Notes under the pieces: generated by a model
Seen by the model: only the letters and a program-made list of their open reading frames with translations
Database searches by the model: none
What the model was told of the DNA's origin: nothing
Origin: Pseudomonas capeferrum
GTDB taxonomy: Bacteria > Pseudomonadota > Gammaproteobacteria > Pseudomonadales > Pseudomonadaceae
DNA: 64,000 nt
Assembly (NCBI RefSeq): GCF_000731675.1
Contig: NZ_JMIT01000003.1
Location: 850,058-914,057, forward strand
Direction of reading: 5' to 3'
Program-made: the position numbers and the translations under genes
In this document: piece after piece, positions 1 through 7,938 of the stretch
Position numbering within the stretch: the first letter of the stretch is position 1
How the letters are laid out: the number at the start of each line of letters is the position of its first letter

Positions 1-1175
1 GCCGTGATCCGTCATTGGACATCGCACTGATCGACCCCGCCGACGTGCACTACTACCAGCCGGGCTGGACGATGGTCGGCGCCGGTGTGTTCAAGGCGCC
101 GAGCACGGCGCGCACCATGGCCTCGACCATTCCCCGGGGTGTGCAATGGATCAAGGCGCGGGTGCAGGGCTTCGACCCGTTGGGCCAACTGGTCGTGCTT
201 GAGGATGGCCGCGCCATCAGCTACGAGCAGTTGGTGGTTTGCCCTGGCCTGAAACTCGACTGGCAGGCCATCGACGGCCTGAGCGAGACCCTTGGCCGCA
301 ACGGCGTGACCTCGAACTACCGCTTTGACCTGGCGCCTTACACCTGGCAGCTGGTGCAAAATCTCAGGCAAGGCCGTGCCCTGTTCACCCAGCCGCCAAT
401 GCCGATCAAGTGTGCCGGCGCGCCGCAGAAGGCGCTGTACCTGTCTTGCGATCATTGGCTGCGCCAGGGCCATTTGGGCGATGTAAAAGCCAGTTTCTTC
501 AACGCCGGGGCCGTGCTGTTTGGCGTAGCCGACTACGTCCCTGCATTGATGGCCTATATCGACAAGTACGCCGTGGACCTCAATTACGCCCACCGCCTGG
601 TGGCGGTGGATGGCCCTGGCAAGCGCGCGACGTTCGTGCGTACGTTGCCCGATGGTAGCCATGAAACCCGCATCGAGCCCTTCGACATGCTGCACGTGGT
701 ACCGCCGCAAGTGGCGCCCGAATTCATTCGGGAAAGCCCGCTGGCCGATAGCGCAGGCTGGGTCGATGTCGACCCGCAGACCTTGCGCCACCGAAAATTC
801 ACCAACATCCATGCCTTGGGCGACGTGGCCAGCACCAGCAATGCCAAGACTGCCGCAGCAGCGCGCAAGCAGGCGCCGGTAGTGGCCAACAATGTGCTGG
901 TGGCGCTGGGCAGGCTGCCTACCCTCGCCCAGTACGACGGCTATGGCTCGTGCCCACTGACCGTCGAGCGCGGCAAGATCGTGCTGGCCGAGTTCACCTA
1001 TGGCGGCAAGGTGGCGCCGAGCTTCCCGCGCTGGTTGCTCGATGGCCGCCAGCCGACGCGCCTGGCCTGGTTGCTGAAGGCACGGGTACTGCCACCCTTG
1101 TACTGGAAAGGCATGCTCAAAGGGCGTGAATGGCTGGCGCGCCCGCAGCCACTGGTAGCCGAGGCCGGCAAGTGA
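1..1175 (+). CDS. Sulfide:quinone oxidoreductase-like FAD flavoprotein (5' truncated)
   Basis: The gene enters from the left edge, so its start is missing; the frame is open from the first bases. The visible protein reads RDPSLDIALIDPADVHYYQPGWT, the pattern of SQR-type flavoproteins just after the N-terminal FAD-binding fold. A Cys sits in the stretch PIKCAGAPQKALYLSCDHW, with a second Cys 11 residues on, as in SQR-family redox-active cysteines. A second dinucleotide-binding region, IHALGDVAST, lies towards the C-terminus. The family oxidises sulfide to polysulfide and passes electrons to quinone at the inner membrane. It overlaps the TauE/SafE exporter gene by four bases, which fits a sulfur-detoxification unit. 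The exact substrate is inferred, not proven. Confidence 0.8.
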   Translation, partial: RDPSLDIALIDPADVHYYQPGWTMVGAGVFKAPSTARTMASTIPRGVQWIKARVQGFDPLGQLVVLEDGRAISYEQLVVCPGLKLDWQAIDGLSETLGRNGVTSNYRFDLAPYTWQLVQNLRQGRALFTQPPMPIKCAGAPQKALYLSCDHWLRQGHLGDVKASFFNAGAVLFGVADYVPALMAYIDKYAVDLNYAHRLVAVDGPGKRATFVRTLPDGSHETRIEPFDMLHVVPPQVAPEFIRESPLADSAGWVDVDPQTLRHRKFTNIHALGDVASTSNAKTAAAARKQAPVVANNVLVALGRLPTLAQYDGYGSCPLTVERGKIVLAEFTYGGKVAPSFPRWLLDGRQPTRLAWLLKARVLPPLYWKGMLKGREWLARPQPLVAEAGK

Positions 1176-1990
1176 TCGAACATCAACTGTTGGGCGCGGG
1201 CCTGGGCGCGATCATTGGTGCGGTGTTGGCATTGACCGGCGCCGGGGGCGGTATTCTGGCGGTGCCACTGCTGGTGTTTGGCCTTGGCCTGTCGATGGTC
1301 GAGGCGGCGCCCGTCGGCCTGTTGGCCGTGGGCCTGGCTGCCGCCGTGGGCGCCGTGCTGGGTTTGCGCCAAGGCCTGGTGCGCTACCGGGCGGCGTTGT
1401 TCATTGCCCTGATCGGCATCGCGGTCGCCCCCTTTGGCTTGATGCTGGCGCACCGCGTGCCCAATACACCGCTGGTGCTGATATTCGCCTGCGTGCTGGT
1501 CTACGCCTGCCTGCGCATCTGGCGCAAGGCCGCCAGGGAGCTGCGCGGCGAAGCTAACGATGCGCACCGCTACATCGAGCCTTGCGTGCTCAACCCGTTG
1601 CAAGGGCGTTTGCGTTGGACGCTCCCCTGCGCACGGGCCCTGGCAATGACCGGTGCGCTGTCGGGGTTGTTGTCCGGCCTGCTGGGGGTGGGCGGTGGCT
1701 TCGTGATTATTCCGGCCTTGAACCGCTACACCAACCTGCGCATGGCCAGCATCGTCTCTACCTCGCTGGCGGTGATTGCGCTGGTGTCCACCGGTAGCGT
1801 GGTCAGCGCCAGCCTGGCGGGGGTAATGCACTGGCAGGTTGGTGCCCCCTTTGCGGTCGGCGCGGTGACCGGCTTGCTGCTGGCGCGGCCACTGGCGGCC
1901 AGGCTGGCTGGGCCACGTTTGCAACAGATGTTTGCCGTGGCCGGTTGGTTGGCCGCCCTGCTGCTGGCTGGCAAGGTTCTATTGAGCTAA
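1172..1990 (+). CDS. TauE/SafE-family sulfite/anion exporter
   Basis: This protein of about 272 residues is almost entirely hydrophobic, with two glycine-rich repeats: LTGAGGGILAVPLL near the N-terminus and LLGVGGGFVIIPAL around residue 175. That duplicated pattern is the hallmark of the TauE/SafE (DUF81) family of 7-8 helix inner-membrane exporters for sulfite, sulfoacetate or related anions. The GTG start overlaps the upstream flavoprotein stop (GTGA), so the two are translationally coupled. The pairing with an SQR-like enzyme suggests export of a sulfur oxidation product. The 3' end overlaps the convergent LysR gene by 12 bases. Confidence 0.85.
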   Translation: MIEHQLLGAGLGAIIGAVLALTGAGGGILAVPLLVFGLGLSMVEAAPVGLLAVGLAAAVGAVLGLRQGLVRYRAALFIALIGIAVAPFGLMLAHRVPNTPLVLIFACVLVYACLRIWRKAARELRGEANDAHRYIEPCVLNPLQGRLRWTLPCARALAMTGALSGLLSGLLGVGGGFVIIPALNRYTNLRMASIVSTSLAVIALVSTGSVVSASLAGVMHWQVGAPFAVGAVTGLLLARPLAARLAGPRLQQMFAVAGWLAALLLAGKVLLS

Positions 1991-2866
1991 CAGCTCGCCC
2001 TGTTCGGCGGCACACAGCGCCAGCAGGTAGTCCCACACGACCCGCAGGCGCACTGACTTGTGCAGCTCACGCCGCGTGCAGATCCAGTAACTGCGCTGGA
2101 TGGTTTCGCTGGGCAGCACACGGACCAGCGTCGGGTCGTGGCGCGCCATGAAGTTGGGCAACACGGCAATGCCAAGCCCTGCGCGTGCCGCTTGTTGCTG
2201 GGCGATCACGCTGGTGCTGCGAAATGCCACGCTGGGCGACCGGCAGAAGCTGTTGAGAAACAGCAGCTCCTGGCTGAACAGCAGGTCATCGACGTAGCCG
2301 ATCCAGCTGTGCCGGGCCAGGTCTTCGCGGGTGCGCAGCGGCGGCGCGCGGTCGAGGTAGGCCCGGCTCGCGTACAGGGCCAGGCGATAGTCAGTGAGCT
2401 TACGGGTGATCAGCAGGTCGGCATTGGGCCGCTCCAGGTGGATGCTGATTTCCGCCTCGCGGTTGAGGATGCTGACGAAGCGCGGTACGGCCACCAGCTC
2501 CACCTCAAGGCCCGGGTAGCGCTCGAACAGCGCGTTCATGCGCGGGGTGAAGAACATGATGCCGATGCCTTCGGTCACCCCCAGGCGGATCTTGCCCAGC
2601 GGGGTGATGGCCTGGGTGATTTCTTCCTGCGCCAGCAAAGCCACGTTTTCCATGGCTTCGGCGTGCTTGAGCAAGGCCTGGCCGGAGGGGGTCAGGTCGT
2701 AGCCCTGGGCGTGCTGCACGAACAGGGGCGTGCCCAGGCTTTTCTCGATGCTCTCGATATGCCGGGCTACTGTGCTGTGGGTGGTGTTGAGGCGTTTGGC
2801 AGCGGTGAGCAGGCGGCCGCTGCGCTGCAACTCGAGGAAAAACCGCAAATCGTTCCAGTCGAACAT
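1979..2866 (-). CDS. LysR-family transcriptional regulator
   Basis: A 295-residue protein starting MFDWNDLRFFLEL, with the LysR winged helix-turn-helix at about residues 18-60 (GRLLTAAKRLNTTHSTVARHI) and a type-2 periplasmic-binding-like effector domain behind it. I chose the ATG at 2866 over a longer upstream reading because LysR proteins begin just before the helix-turn-helix. It is divergent from the GMC oxidoreductase gene across about 170 bases, so it is a candidate regulator of that gene and the transporter behind it. The effector is unknown. Confidence 0.88.
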   Translation of the reverse strand: MFDWNDLRFFLELQRSGRLLTAAKRLNTTHSTVARHIESIEKSLGTPLFVQHAQGYDLTPSGQALLKHAEAMENVALLAQEEITQAITPLGKIRLGVTEGIGIMFFTPRMNALFERYPGLEVELVAVPRFVSILNREAEISIHLERPNADLLITRKLTDYRLALYASRAYLDRAPPLRTREDLARHSWIGYVDDLLFSQELLFLNSFCRSPSVAFRSTSVIAQQQAARAGLGIAVLPNFMARHDPTLVRVLPSETIQRSYWICTRRELHKSVRLRVVWDYLLALCAAEQGELLAQ

Positions 2867-3036
2867 GCTGATCCCTGCATCTCGATTACGCGGTCGTTCC
2901 CACAATGACCGTGTGCGTTCAATGGTTGTCGCTGTGCTAAAACGCACAGCGGCTGCGCGAAATCTCGTGTTTCCACAGCGAAATTAATCAATAAGATGGT
3001 GCGGGACAAGAATAATAATCAGGCGCGAGGTTGCAC

Positions 3037-4683
3037 ATGCCATCAGCCGATTCTGTCTTCGACTACGTGGTCGTGGGTGCCGGTCCTGCCGGGTGCCTGC
3101 TGGCCAATCGCTTGTCCGCCGACCCTTCCTGCCGCGTGCTGCTGCTTGAAGCGGGTGGCCGTGACAACTATCCCTGGATACACATTCCTGTCGGCTACCT
3201 CTACTGCATCGGTAACCCCCGCACCGACTGGTGCTTCAAGACCGAGGCGCAGAACGGCCTGGGCGGTCGCAGCCTGGGTTACCCACGGGGCAAGGTGCTT
3301 GGCGGTTGTTCCTCGATCAACGGCATGATCTACATGCGCGGCCAGGCGGCCGACTATGACCGCTGGGCCGAGCAAGGCAACTCAGGCTGGGCCTGGCAGG
3401 ACGTACTGCCCCTGTTCAAGGCCAGCGAAAACCACTTTGCCGGTGACAGCGAGCACCATGGCGCTGCCGGTGAATGGCGGGTCGAGCGCCAGCGCTACAG
3501 CTGGCCGATTCTCGACGCCTTCCGCGATGCGGCCGAGCAAAGCGGCATCGCCAACGTCGACGATTTCAACACGGGTGATAACCAGGGCTGTGGATACTTT
3601 CAGGTCAACCAGCGCAGCGGTGTGCGCTGGAATGCGTCCAAGGCGTTTCTGCGGCCAGTGATGAGCCGGCCGAACCTGACGGTGCTGACCGGCGTGGAAG
3701 TCGACCAGGTGCTGCTCAACAACACCCGTGCGCGTGCGGTAAAAGCCCGCTGGCAGAATGCCTGGCACGAATTCGCTGCGCGGCGCGAGATCATTCTGTG
3801 TGCCGGGGCCGTGGGCTCGCCGGGCATCCTCCAGCGCTCCGGTATCGGCCCGCGCAAATTGCTGGAAGACTTGGGGATCGGCGTGCGCCATGACATGCCC
3901 GGCGTCGGTGGCAATCTGCAGGACCACCTGCAATTGCGCCTGATCTACCAGGTCCGCAACACTCGCACCCTCAACCAGATGGCCAACAGCGTGTGGGGCA
4001 AGATGGGCATGGGCCTGCGTTACCTGTACGACCGCAGCGGCCCACTGGCCATGGCCCCCAGCCAGTTGGGCGCGTTCGTGCGCTCCAGCCCCGAGCACGC
4101 CACCGCCAACTTGCAGTACCACGTGCAGCCCTTGTCGCTGGAGCGCTTCGGCGAGCCGTTGCACCGCTTCCCGGCATTCACCGCCTCGGTGTGCAACCTG
4201 CGGCCGCTCAGCCGCGGGCGCATCGACATCGGTGCTGCAGATATGCACAGCGCGCCACGGATCGACCCCAACTACCTCAGTGACCCTGAAGATTTGCGGG
4301 TTGCCGCCGACGCCATCCGGATCACCCGGCGCATTGTCCAGGCCCCTGCCCTCGCCGCGTTCGCGCCACAGGAATACCTGCCGGGCACAGCCCTGCAAAG
4401 TGAAGAGGACCTGTTCGAGGCCGCCGGCAAGATCGGTACCACCATCTTCCACCCTGTGGGTACCTGCCGCATGGGCAGCGGCCCACTGGATGTTGTGGAT
4501 AACCAGTTGCGGGTACACGGCATACCCGGCCTGCGTGTGGCCGATGCCTCGATCATGCCGCAGATCACCTCCGGCAATACCTGTTCACCCACGCTGATGA
4601 TCGCCGAGAAGGCGGCGCAACTTATCCTCAAAGGAGCCGCAACCCAGACCTACCTAAACGAAGACGCAATACCGACGCCCTGA
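3037..4683 (+). CDS. GMC-family FAD oxidoreductase (choline/alcohol dehydrogenase type)
   Basis: A 548-residue protein with the N-terminal FAD motif VVVGAGPAGCLLANRL (about residues 10-25), the GMC signature GGCSSINGMIYMRG near residue 90, and a C-terminal HPVGTCRMG segment containing the conserved active-site histidine. GMC enzymes oxidise primary alcohols or choline with FAD and pass electrons to the respiratory chain or oxygen. The ATG at 3037 follows a GCGAGG ribosome site by six bases, so I prefer it to the TTG two codons upstream. An MHS-type transporter follows after about 100 bases, suggesting joint uptake and oxidation. The substrate cannot be read from the sequence; BetA-like and AlkJ-like members look alike. 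Confidence 0.88.
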   Translation: MPSADSVFDYVVVGAGPAGCLLANRLSADPSCRVLLLEAGGRDNYPWIHIPVGYLYCIGNPRTDWCFKTEAQNGLGGRSLGYPRGKVLGGCSSINGMIYMRGQAADYDRWAEQGNSGWAWQDVLPLFKASENHFAGDSEHHGAAGEWRVERQRYSWPILDAFRDAAEQSGIANVDDFNTGDNQGCGYFQVNQRSGVRWNASKAFLRPVMSRPNLTVLTGVEVDQVLLNNTRARAVKARWQNAWHEFAARREIILCAGAVGSPGILQRSGIGPRKLLEDLGIGVRHDMPGVGGNLQDHLQLRLIYQVRNTRTLNQMANSVWGKMGMGLRYLYDRSGPLAMAPSQLGAFVRSSPEHATANLQYHVQPLSLERFGEPLHRFPAFTASVCNLRPLSRGRIDIGAADMHSAPRIDPNYLSDPEDLRVAADAIRITRRIVQAPALAAFAPQEYLPGTALQSEEDLFEAAGKIGTTIFHPVGTCRMGSGPLDVVDNQLRVHGIPGLRVADASIMPQITSGNTCSPTLMIAEKAAQLILKGAATQTYLNEDAIPTP

Positions 4684-4780
4684 CCCGGGTGCGTGCAACA
4701 CCGGCAGCTTGCGGTCGGAAGCTGCCGACAGTGGAACAAAAAGAATAATCACTGTGGCCTGTGGGCCGAGGACAGCAACG

Positions 4781-6400
4781 ATGTCGGATTACATCCAAGA
4801 GCAGGGTGCGACGGCCAGCGGCACCAGCCGTCGCGAAGAACGAAAGATCATTTTCGCGTCATCCCTCGGGACGGTTTTCGAGTGGTATGACTTTTTTCTC
4901 TATGGCGCGCTGGCAGCGGTCATCAGCAAGCAGTTCTTTGCTGGGGTCAACGACACCACGGCCTTCATCTTTGCCCTCATGGCCTTCGCCGCCGGCTTCC
5001 TGGTTCGCCCCTTCGGTGCGCTGGTGTTCGGCCGGCTGGGCGACATGATCGGGCGCAAGTACACCTTCCTGGTGACCATCGTGCTGATGGGCCTGTCGAC
5101 CTTTGCCGTCGGCCTGCTGCCAACCTATGCCAGCATCGGCATCGCGGCACCGATCATCCTGGTGATCCTGCGCATGCTGCAGGGGCTGGCGCTGGGTGGT
5201 GAGTACGGCGGTGCGGCAACCTACGTGGCCGAGCATGCGCCGCAAGGCAAGCGCGGCTTCCATACCGGCTTCATCCAGTCCACCGCCACCCTTGGCTTGC
5301 TGCTGTCGCTGCTGGTGGTGTTGGGCAGCCGCTACATCAGTGGCGACCAGTTCGAAACCTGGGGCTGGCGCCTGCCGTTCCTGCTGTCGATCTTCCTGCT
5401 GGCGATCTCCACCTGGATCCGCATGAGCATGCACGAGTCGCCGGCCTTCGTGAAAATGAAGGCCCAGGGCAAGATCAGCAAGTCGCCGATCCGTGAATCG
5501 TTCACCTCCTGGCCGAACCTCAAGGTGGTACTCACCGCCCTGTTCAGCATCAACGCTGGCCAGGCGGTGACCTTCTACACGGCGCAGTTCTACGTGCTGT
5601 TCTTCATGACCCAGATGCTCAAGATGGACCCCGCCCAGGCCAACACCCTGCTGATCATCAGTGTGGTGATCGGGGCGCCGTTCTTCGTGTTCTTCGGTTG
5701 GCTGTCGGACCGCATCGGGCGGAAGCCGATTCTGATGCTGGGCCTGTTGCTGGCGACCGTGCTGTACTTCCCCCTGTTCAAGGCGCTCAGCCATTACGCC
5801 AACCCACAGATCGACGCCGCCAGCCGTCAGGCGCCGATCGTGGTCACTGCCGACCCGCAGGGCTGCACCTTCCAGTTCGACCCGGTCGGCAAGGCGCGTT
5901 TCGACAGCCCGTGCGACAAGGTCAAGACGTTCCTGGTCAAGCAGGGGCTGCCGTACAGCTCGGTGAGCGTGGCCGGCAGCGAGGTGGTGGTCAACATTGG
6001 CGACAAGACCATCAACGGTTTCGACGAAACCGCCATGCGTTCGGCGATCGAGCAGGCGGGGTACCCGGCCAAGGCTGACCCGGGGCAAGTGAACCAGGTG
6101 ATGGTGGTGGTACTGATCGTGGCGATGATCCTGATCGCGACCATGACCTACGGCCCACTGGCGGCGGTGATGGTCGAGCTGTTCCCGACCCGTATCCGTT
6201 ATACCTCGATGTCCCTGCCCTACCACATCGGCAACGGCTGGTTCGGTGGCTTCCTGCCGACGGTGTCGTTCGCGCTGGTGGTGTATACCGGGGATATCTT
6301 CTACGGGCTGTGGTACCCGGTGCTGGTGACCGGCATCAGCCTGGTGGTAGGGATCTTCTGCCTGAAGGAAACCAAGGACGTGGATATCGACAAGGTCTGA
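4781..6400 (+). CDS. MFS transporter of the metabolite:H+ symporter (MHS) family with a large extra loop
   Basis: This protein of about 539 residues carries the MHS signature GTVFEWYDFFLYG after a short cytoplasmic N-terminus, and the MFS loop motifs GRLGDMIGRK and GWLSDRIGRK. MHS members import carboxylates, betaines or shikimate with protons across the inner membrane. It is about 100 residues longer than typical members. The excess is one hydrophilic insert at about residues 335-437, between helices of the C-terminal half, with two cysteines (QGCTF and SPCDK). I chose the ATG at 4781 because the upstream extension is not hydrophobic or conserved-looking. A strong terminator follows. Confidence 0.88.
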   Translation: MSDYIQEQGATASGTSRREERKIIFASSLGTVFEWYDFFLYGALAAVISKQFFAGVNDTTAFIFALMAFAAGFLVRPFGALVFGRLGDMIGRKYTFLVTIVLMGLSTFAVGLLPTYASIGIAAPIILVILRMLQGLALGGEYGGAATYVAEHAPQGKRGFHTGFIQSTATLGLLLSLLVVLGSRYISGDQFETWGWRLPFLLSIFLLAISTWIRMSMHESPAFVKMKAQGKISKSPIRESFTSWPNLKVVLTALFSINAGQAVTFYTAQFYVLFFMTQMLKMDPAQANTLLIISVVIGAPFFVFFGWLSDRIGRKPILMLGLLLATVLYFPLFKALSHYANPQIDAASRQAPIVVTADPQGCTFQFDPVGKARFDSPCDKVKTFLVKQGLPYSSVSVAGSEVVVNIGDKTINGFDETAMRSAIEQAGYPAKADPGQVNQVMVVVLIVAMILIATMTYGPLAAVMVELFPTRIRYTSMSLPYHIGNGWFGGFLPTVSFALVVYTGDIFYGLWYPVLVTGISLVVGIFCLKETKDVDIDKV

Positions 6401-6417
6401 GGGGGTAAAACGCCCAT

Positions 6418-6447
6418 AAAAAAACCGGCTTAAGCGCCGGTTTTTTT
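6418..6447. terminator. Bidirectional intrinsic terminator
   Basis: A stem ACCGGC (6424-6429) / GCCGGT (6436-6441) with a six-base loop is flanked by an A-run on the left and a T-run on the right. It can therefore end transcription from the MHS transporter on the plus strand and work in the opposite direction too. Confidence 0.85.
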
Positions 6448-6576
6448 ATGCCTCCGAAAAACTTATGCACGTTTTTCGCAAATCTGTAGCGTGAAGAAAT
6501 AAACAGTTAATTCAATCACTTAACGCGTACTTGCAACCGCTCATTAAAAAACTGCTCACAAGTTATCCACAGAACG

Positions 6577-7347
6577 TCAGGCCATCTGCTCGTGCGGTTT
6601 TTCATCCACCGGTGGCAGCGAACCCAGGGCCCTTTGCGTAGCCTCGTTCCAGGCGGCGGCGCGGTCGTTGAGCTCGGCGATGGCACGCGGGCCGGTGCCG
6701 TTGGCATACATCGGCTCACCGATCACCACTTCGATGGTGCCCGCCCGCTTGCCCCAGCCAGCCTTCGGCCAGAACTTGCCCGCATTGTGCGCAATGGGCA
6801 GCACCGGCAGGCCAGCATTGACTGCCAGCGCGGTACCGCCGCGGGAGAACTTGCCGACGGTGCCGAATGGCACGCGGGTACCTTCCGGGAAGATCAGCAC
6901 CCATACACCCTGCTTGAGCAGCTCGTCACCTTGGCTGGCGACCTGGCGCAGGGCTTCCTTTGGGTTGTCGCGGTTGATTGCGATCGGCCGCAGCATGGCC
7001 ATGGCCCAGCCGAAGAACGGCACGTACAGCAGCTCGCGCTTGAGCACTTGGCTGAGCGGCGAGAAGTACTGGGAAAGGAAGAAGGTTTCCCAGGTGCTCT
7101 GATGGTTGGACAGGATCACACACGGCTCACTGGGCACATTTTCGGCGCCGGTGATCTTGTAATCGATGCCAAGGATGGTGCGGCTCAAAAATAACGCGCA
7201 ACGGCACCAAAACACGTTGATGAACTTGTAACGCCTGGGGAATGACAAGAATGGCGCGACAAAAAAGCTCAGGGTGCACCACAGCAAAGAGCTGGTGCCC
7301 AGCAGCAGGTAAAAAAGAAAGATTCTGATCGCCTGCAGGATCGACAT
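6577..7347 (-). CDS. lptA: 1-acyl-sn-glycerol-3-phosphate acyltransferase (PlsC/LptA type)
   Basis: A 256-residue inner-membrane protein with an N-terminal hydrophobic segment (IFLFYLLLGTSSLLW). The acyltransferase block I is NHQSTWET (an HX4E form of the usual HX4D), and FPEGTR supplies the substrate-binding motif. It transfers an acyl chain to lysophosphatidic acid, giving phosphatidic acid for phospholipid synthesis. It lies just downstream of gmhB on the same strand, in the order known from the Pseudomonas origin region (lptA-gmhB-glyS-glyQ). I start it at MSILQAIRIF, since the upstream reading adds a non-conserved leader. Confidence 0.88.
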   Translation of the reverse strand: MSILQAIRIFLFYLLLGTSSLLWCTLSFFVAPFLSFPRRYKFINVFWCRCALFLSRTILGIDYKITGAENVPSEPCVILSNHQSTWETFFLSQYFSPLSQVLKRELLYVPFFGWAMAMLRPIAINRDNPKEALRQVASQGDELLKQGVWVLIFPEGTRVPFGTVGKFSRGGTALAVNAGLPVLPIAHNAGKFWPKAGWGKRAGTIEVVIGEPMYANGTGPRAIAELNDRAAAWNEATQRALGSLPPVDEKPHEQMA

Positions 7348-7407
7348 AGTGGCTTGTACCATTGCGGGCGTGCCCGCTTGAGAAAAATGCGCCCGAAGGC
7401 GCACTGT

Positions 7408-7935
7408 TTAAATTAGTTCTCTGGCGATAGCTGCCAGATCGTCGAAAATCAGTGTAGTTTCAGGGACGCCTTTTTCCAGGGTCCGCTCACCCTTGCCGGT
7501 TTTCACCAGCACAGGTCGTGCACCGACGGCCAGGGCGGCCTGAAGGTCACCTTGGCTGTCGCCGACAAACCACACGCCGCCAAGGGCGGCCTGGTAATGC
7601 TCGGCAATTGCCAGCAGCATGCCCGGCTTGGGTTTGCGGCAAGCGCAGCCCTCGTCCGGCCCATGCGGGCAATACACGATATGGCCCACTTCACCGCCCT
7701 GCTCGGCCACCAACGCACGCAGGCGCGTGTGCATGGCCTCCAGGGTATCCAGCGAGTAGTAGCCACGGGCAATGCCGGACTGGTTGGTGGCCACGGCCAC
7801 CGTCCAGCCCGCCTTGCTCAACTGCGCGATGGCCTCGATCGAGCCGGGGATGGGGACCCACTCTTCCAGCGACTTGATGTAGGCGTCGGAGTCGTAGTTG
7901 ATCACCCCGTCACGATCGAGAATCAGCAGTTTCAA
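7408..7935 (-). CDS. gmhB: D-glycero-beta-D-manno-heptose-1,7-bisphosphate 7-phosphatase
   Basis: This 175-residue HAD-superfamily phosphatase has the nucleophile motif DRDGVINYD at residues 7-15, the GmhB zinc-binding loop with Cys/His ligands (CPHGPDEGCACRKPKPGM) around residues 90-107, and the C-terminal FVGDSQGDLQAA metal site. It removes the 7-phosphate during ADP-heptose synthesis for the LPS inner core. It lies four bases beyond the end of glyS on the same strand, so it is probably co-transcribed with glyQS. Confidence 0.93.
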   Translation of the reverse strand: MKLLILDRDGVINYDSDAYIKSLEEWVPIPGSIEAIAQLSKAGWTVAVATNQSGIARGYYSLDTLEAMHTRLRALVAEQGGEVGHIVYCPHGPDEGCACRKPKPGMLLAIAEHYQAALGGVWFVGDSQGDLQAALAVGARPVLVKTGKGERTLEKGVPETTLIFDDLAAIARELI

Positions 7936-7938
7936 GGC

